From Xanthostigma xanthostigma (taxonomy: Eukaryota > Arthropoda > Insecta > Raphidioptera > Raphidiidae): a DNA stretch of 64,000 nt. The stretch lies in contig OY754467.1 of the NCBI GenBank assembly GCA_963575645.1, positions 39,553,108 to 39,617,107 of the forward strand, written 5' to 3'. Below the pieces are notes generated by a model, which was not told the DNA's origin, ran no database searches, and saw only the letters and a list, made by a program, of their open reading frames with translations. Both the position numbers and the translations under genes were made by a program. Positions 59,151-64,000 of this stretch are shown here, piece after piece (position 1 is the first letter of the stretch; each line of letters starts with the position of its first letter).

Positions 59151-59500
59151 GGATTTATGTTTATAAATCGACTTCCTTAGGAGTGGCTAGGGAAGGGAGC
59201 AATTGGTCAAAAATTTCTGCTGCTGGTATTTCCCGATCATTTGGCTCTAACGGAACCTAAAAACGAAGCGGCAGATTTTTTTTATTTTAACCATTTGCGA
59301 CCTTTTTTATCCCACTTATAATTATTAAATATTAATTATTAAATTACGTAAATGGCTTATAATATTGTATCAGGCGGCAGAAAGTTGGGACGTCATGGTT
59401 TCTTTGCGCGTCAGCTCCCCTAACTAATTGGCGCGAGCCACAAACTTTATTTTACGCTTTTTAGTGTTTCGAGAAAGGTTCAATTTTTTACCATTCCAAC
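59125..59500 (+). repeat. R3 dispersed repeat with leading hairpin
   Basis: The hairpin CACTTCTAAGAAAGTGG / CGACTTCCTTAGGAGTGGC precedes sequence matching 2130-2285 and the minus copy around 44270-44990. Confidence 0.6.
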
Positions 59501-60125
59501 CCAAAAATGGGGAATGGTACTAGTTTAGGTCAAAAATCACTTTTCAAATTTTACAATCTTTTCATTTTGAGGTCCCCCGAATCCAAAAAACATATTTTTG
59601 GAAAAACTCTGTGCGTCTGTTAGTCTGTGAACACAATACAGGTCAAACGGATGAACGGATTGATTCCAAATTTTGGGAGGATGTTTGGTATGCAAATACG
59701 AGGAGCTCTATTATTTTTGGGAAAAATCAGCGCATGTCCAGAAGAGACACATGCTATAACGGTGTTTTTATATAATAATGGTATACTTTTCATAACGCCC
59801 TATTCTATTTGTTTTTTCAAGAAAGTTTCGTTAAAACATTTTTTTTCTAAATTTTATTGTTTTGGAAATATTTTGAAAAAAAAAATCAACTGTTCTTTTG
59901 TTTTGTAGATCGGTCAAAAATAAGCTAGTTAAGCATGCTTTGATTAATTTTCACATGACGTGGATCATATTATGTAGGTAACCATGGCAACGAATATTGA
60001 ATACTAGTCATTACCCTCGTTATCGCTCGCGATATCAGAAATTTTATTTTCTTTATTATACAGCATTAAATGTTAACATTTTGAAGTTATAATGATCCCG
60101 TCGCCCAATTGGCTGGATTTTTTTA
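59500..60125 (+). repeat. R4 dispersed repeat, the longest plus-orientation copy
   Basis: Starts near CCATTCCAACCCAAAAATGG and ends near CGTCGCCCAATTGGCTGGAT. The core CAAATTTTGGGAGGATGTTT lies at 59668-59687. It gives the best view of family length (about 600 bp). No protein is encoded. Confidence 0.75.
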
Positions 60126-60399
60126 ATATTTTCCGATCTATTGCGCCGTCTGTTCTCTAGATCAATGATGATGAGGACGAGGTACGTATAGAGGTTATAT
60201 TATAGTGAGTAGTCCTACTCCTAAACCAGTTTTGAAGTATTTACGCGACCCATAACTCTACCTCCACCACCTGTATAGTGTATACTAACCATGAACTATG
60301 ATAAAAAATACGTACCTACCTATAATAGATTTCGTGTATAATAGCATTCAGAATGAGATTTTGAATTGCGCTATCAAATAAAATATATTTTTAAACGCT

Positions 60400-60950
60400 T
60401 TATATTAGCTTGGGTTGTAAGTAACTATGTATGTATGTATGTAACTAACTACCGTAACGGAATCTTTGAGCATAATTTTCACCAATTTCCCGAAGTCTGA
60501 TTAATTTGAAACTTTGCATACGTATCAAGGACCGATGACAATGCAATAATTTGATAACAGTTTCCCATTATCCTTATTAGGACCCCCAGGATTAATAAAT
60601 TCTTTTATAGATCCTCTGTAGTAAACGCTTTATTTTCACCAATTTCCCGAAGTCTGATTAATTTGAAACTTTGCATACGTATCAAGGACCGATGACAATG
60701 CAATAATTTGATAACAGTTTCCCATTATCCTTATTATTAAACGCTTTATATTAGTTTGGGTTGTAACTATGTATGTATGTCCGTAACGGAATCTTTGAGC
60801 ATAATTTTCACCAATTTACCGAAGTCTGATTAATTTGAAACTTTGCATACGTATCAAGGACCGATGACAATGCAATAATTTGATAACAGTTTCCCATTAT
60901 CCTTATTAGGACCCCCAGGATTAATAAATTCTTTTATAGATCCTCACTAA
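60400..60950 (+). repeat. Three direct copies of a 100-230 bp segment
   Basis: AATTTGAAACTTTGCATACG and AAGGACCGATGACAATGC occur at about 60510, 60660 and 60833. The first and third copies extend to AGGACCCCCAGGATTAATAA. GTAT microsatellites precede copies one and three. Confidence 0.85.
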
Positions 60951-60959
60951 AAAGTGAAA

Positions 60960-61190
60960 AATAAAATATAGTTTAAAAAAAACTAAAAAACACGCTTTAT
61001 ATCGGACTAAAAAGTAAAAAATAATTGTTTTAAAATAAGCTTAAAAAGCGTTGGGCGCTCGATGTACGAAAATGTGGAACAAAGCGCCCCACGCTTTTTA
61101 AGCTTATTTTAAAACAATTATTTTTTACTTTTTAGTCCGATATAAAGCGTGTTTTTTAGTTTTTTTTAAACTATATTTTATTATTTTTGG
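60960..61190. repeat. Foldback element, about 230 bp
   Basis: The left arm AAACACGCTTTATATCGGAC through TTTTAAAATAAGC mirrors the right arm GCTTATTTTAAAACAATT through GTCCGATATAAAGCGTG. The loop is about 45 bp. Confidence 0.88.
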
Positions 61191-61274
61191 GCCCGGAAAC
61201 CCTATAAAACGAGAGGTTTTTTTAAAGGCCCGGAAAGACACGTACCTAATTTTCAAATTAAATACGCATCGACA

Positions 61275-61500
61275 TTAATATTTTTTTGTGATTGGATGGA
61301 AAGTGTAGCTTATAGATCAAATAAATACCGTACTTTTGATATTTTTTTATATATATCTAACGTTTCGGCAAAAAGGTTTTTTGCCATCTTCAGAAAAAAC
61401 CTTTTTGCCGAAACGTTAGCTATATATATAAAAAGAAAAATATCAAAAGTACGGTATTTTATTGATCCATAAGTTACACTTTCCATCCAATCATTTTGAT
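61275..61500. repeat. Foldback element, about 225 bp
   Basis: TTGGATGGAAAGTGTAGCTT through AACGTTTCGGCAAAAAGG is mirrored by CCTTTTTGCCGAAACGTT through ACACTTTCCATCCAA. The turn is near 61390. Confidence 0.88.
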
Positions 61501-61894
61501 ATAAGGCATCGCAATTTCTACTAATAGTAGTTAGAAGATAGCACATCAATATTTTTTGTAATACTTCGTTAAAATTACGTCATAAATTGCAAAATGCAAT
61601 GTGGAATAAATATTTGTCATCGTCATATCATAATAGTAAGAATTTAGTTGGCTATTAGCCATAGGGTCACCTCACGTAAACATCTTTTATACATAATATA
61701 TATTATATAGTTGAATAATCTAGTCTACACTTTGGTACTCATAGTATGTACAAATAAAATGATTTAAAACGTTGAAAAATTCTGTTTATACACAAACGGT
61801 TTTTTTTAACCGACTTCAAAAAAACATGTGCAGTCTATACTAATGTGTACCAATATGTAAAATTCTTTCTAGGTAGGTATATATTATTCTAGCT

Positions 61895-62250
61895 GTCCCG
61901 TCCGGTTTCACCCGAGTGGAAAAGAACGAATGGGGTAGGGGCATGAGTACGCACGTTCATCTTAGGTTACCGAGATGAATATTGTGTCCAAATTTCATGA
62001 TGATCGGAGTTACCGTTCAAAAATTTTTGTCGGATGTACAAATTTTGAGTTATATTTTGCAACATTTTTCATTGATGCTCCGCTCTTATTGGTCGTAGCG
62101 TTATATTTTTTAGCCTATACCCTTCCTCGAAAAATGGGCTATCCAGCAAAAAAAGTTTTTTTCAATTCGGACCAGTAGTTCCTGAGATTTGCGGGTTCAA
62201 CCAACCAAACAAACAAACTCTTCAGCTTTATATATTAGTACCTATATAGA
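61895..62250 (+). repeat. RTE/SINE-like retroposon fragment, second copy
   Basis: Begins CTGTCCCGTCCGGTTTCACC and ends CTTCAGCTTTATATATTAGT. It parallels 58035-58390. Confidence 0.6.
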
Positions 62251-62604
62251 TTTGAACGAATTTAACTATGTGACGAATTTTGTTGGAAACTTTTTTTTGA
62301 AATGTTGGTTTGGATTACAGAAAAAAGCTATATATTTTCACTTTATTATCTCAAAGTCGGTTATTTAACAACCATCGGGAAGTCATTCCACTTCTGACTT
62401 CACACGACGTACAGTGTACAACAAGGTGTTTTTTTTTTGGCTAGTGTTTAAGCATTGGACCTAAAAAAAATTCTCCCAAAATTTCAGCTTCCTAGATCAA
62501 ACCTGTGAACGACGCAAACCGACGACGACGACTTTACTCAAACATTGATAGCTGGTTTAAATTTTTGGTAGCAGCATTTTATAGATAATTATCTAAATTT
62601 CCCA

Positions 62605-62745
62605 CAAAAAGGTCCTTAGTACTAAATCCGTGAATTCATTATTTTCAAATTAATCCAATAAATTTCCAATTTTTGTGAGAATGTTTAAACGAACATATCT
62701 TTGAAAATAATGAATTCACGGATTTATTACTAAGTACCTTTTTTG
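62605..62745. repeat. Short foldback, about 140 bp
   Basis: CACAAAAAGGTCCTTAGTAC and CCGTGAATTCATTATTTTC are mirrored by GAAAATAATGAATTCACGG and AAGTACCTTTTTTGTG. Confidence 0.85.
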
Positions 62746-62749
62746 TGGA

Positions 62750-63360
62750 AAATTTAATTCTCTGCTAACAAAAGCACTTTCATGCCACGTGAATATTGCT
62801 TTTTTTAGTTACGAGCTATACGTGAGTGAAATAACTGAAAAAATCAAATTTGTAAAAAGAAATAGCGTTTGATTTGGATCGTTTGAAAGTGTTATTTCGG
62901 GGCGGTATCTGAGTAGGTAGCCTTCGGTAGATATACTTATCTTGACACATCCATATTTCACATTTATACATCAGACACATTCTTGACATTGAATTATCAA
63001 AACGGGTGGTTACCGACCGAATTTATAATTTCAGTTGATCATAACCTATTTTCATTCATAGTCGAGTAGCCCGAAGCCTTGTATTTTTAATTAAACATTT
63101 TAATACGTAGCTTTTCTTTTATTTTTAAACGACCGAATAAAATTGCCCTTTCCATGTAACTGTATTTGTGACAATAAAGAAAAACTGCTTATGTCGAATT
63201 TATTGTAAATTAATCACGGTCCGCTATTTCAACCGATTTATTATTTTTTTATTCAAGTTTTTTGCCCAAAGATATGTCATGACTGTTTTTCTTTTTGTCA
63301 TTATTGTATGAATTCTCATGTTTAACATGCTTACATATGAAATAGGTTTCATCGGAACTG
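62750..63360. other. Intergenic sequence, no gene seen
   Basis: No conserved coding segment or element boundary was recognised. Confidence 0.35.
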
Positions 63361-63364
63361 TTTG

Positions 63365-63770
63365 GCATAAAAGCCCTTGCTCACGAGGCTGTTTTTTTCC
63401 GCTAGAATCGCTGCTGGAACTTGTACATGATAGAAATGACGTCACTGCGAGTTCCGTTGCGTGGTTACAAGCTAGATTTAAAAATTAGAACCGAGGATAT
63501 TTTTAGTGCTTGGTTCGCCGCTGACTTGAGTAAGAAACAATCAGAAAACAGTATCTTGTCACGTGGGAAAACGTCATAAGCAAACACGGCGTCATAGAGT
63601 GCGTTCTGTCCAGAGAAAATAACTGCGCGCATCCTAACTATATACAGATCCTGTTTTAAAACACGCTTCGTGTGAAGCCAACACATACAAACCGTCACAA
63701 AATCCAGCACGCTTTGAATCAAGCATCAAATCTAGCGGCAAAAGAAGAAACCTCGTGTGGCAACTCCGTA
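63365..63770 (-). mobile_element. Harbinger-like MITE (family H1), minus orientation
   Basis: Contains TCACGAGGCTGTTTTTTTCC on one side and GGAAGAAACC-like TCTAGCGGCAAAAGAAG and CCTCGTGTGG on the other. The core TATCTTGTCACGTGGG is the reverse of other H1 copies. Confidence 0.6.
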
Positions 63771-63864
63771 ACGAGGAACCGCGAACGTGCATCTGCGAAT
63801 CGCACTTTATCTGAGCAAATAACATTTTAAAAAGAAGCGTTTAGAATAGTTTTTTTTGTAATAA

Positions 63865-64000
63865 AACTAGCGGTCCGTCCCGGTTCACCCCGATGCGATT
63901 GATATAATTCTGAATAAGTATTTCGTTTGCTGCCCGATGTCTGAACTATAATAGCTTTGAGCAAATTCTACCAGATTTGCTTCTGAACTAATAGCTTTGA
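63865..64000. repeat. Start of a retroposon-like repeat, cut by window end
   Basis: CTAGCGGTCCGTCCCGGTTC followed by ACCCCGATG is the leading edge of the same retroposon-like family seen at 58035 and 61895. Confidence 0.45.

Overview
This is an AT-rich animal nuclear sequence, almost certainly from an insect. It has spliced genes with short GT-AG introns, a tandem cluster of CYP3-clan (CYP9-like) cytochrome P450 genes, and dense DNA-transposon debris, including repeats ending in the TTAACCGACTTC-type motif common in insect genomes. I cannot fix the order from sequence alone; a beetle is plausible.

Region 1 (1-28,250) is a head-to-tail P450 array, all on the + strand. Copy A is only a last exon (117-286) because the gene runs off the left edge. 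Copies B (5489-8322), C (16408-22579) and D (24588-27966) each have seven coding exons with identical phases. They predict intact proteins of 527, 526 and 526 residues. Every P450 hallmark is present: N-terminal membrane anchor, WxxxR, AGxDT, ExxR, PERF and the heme-cysteine loop. Upstream of B, C and D a conserved block carries a TATA-like box and a donor-like AG|GTAAGT, matched by an acceptor 5 nt before each ATG. This suggests a non-coding first exon. The 3' flanks with poly(A) signals are also duplicated. B and C are very similar; D is more diverged, in patches. The switch of similarity along B suggests gene conversion. As a set they look like microsomal monooxygenases of xenobiotic or endogenous-lipophile metabolism.

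Copy C is stretched by transposons. About 0.5 kb and 2.4 kb of repeats lie in its 5' UTR intron. A 2.8 kb nest (Harbinger-like elements holding hAT MITEs) lies in coding intron 2, and a 620 bp palindromic element in intron 5. Its exons remain open.

Region 2 (28,250-64,000) contains no protein-coding gene I can support. It is made of non-autonomous hAT elements with 8-bp target duplications, a Harbinger-like MITE family with TAA duplications, long foldback palindromes, dispersed repeat families shared with region 1, RTE/SINE-like tails, a tRNA-like SINE head or pseudogene, and AT-rich sequence. Two hAT insertions have an empty site preserved in another repeat copy inside the window.

I saw no rRNA gene, CRISPR array, viral gene or clear new biological system. 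The most interesting material is the evolution of the P450 array and the transposon load on copy C. All calls are by eye from sequence; boundaries of repeats without target duplications are approximate.
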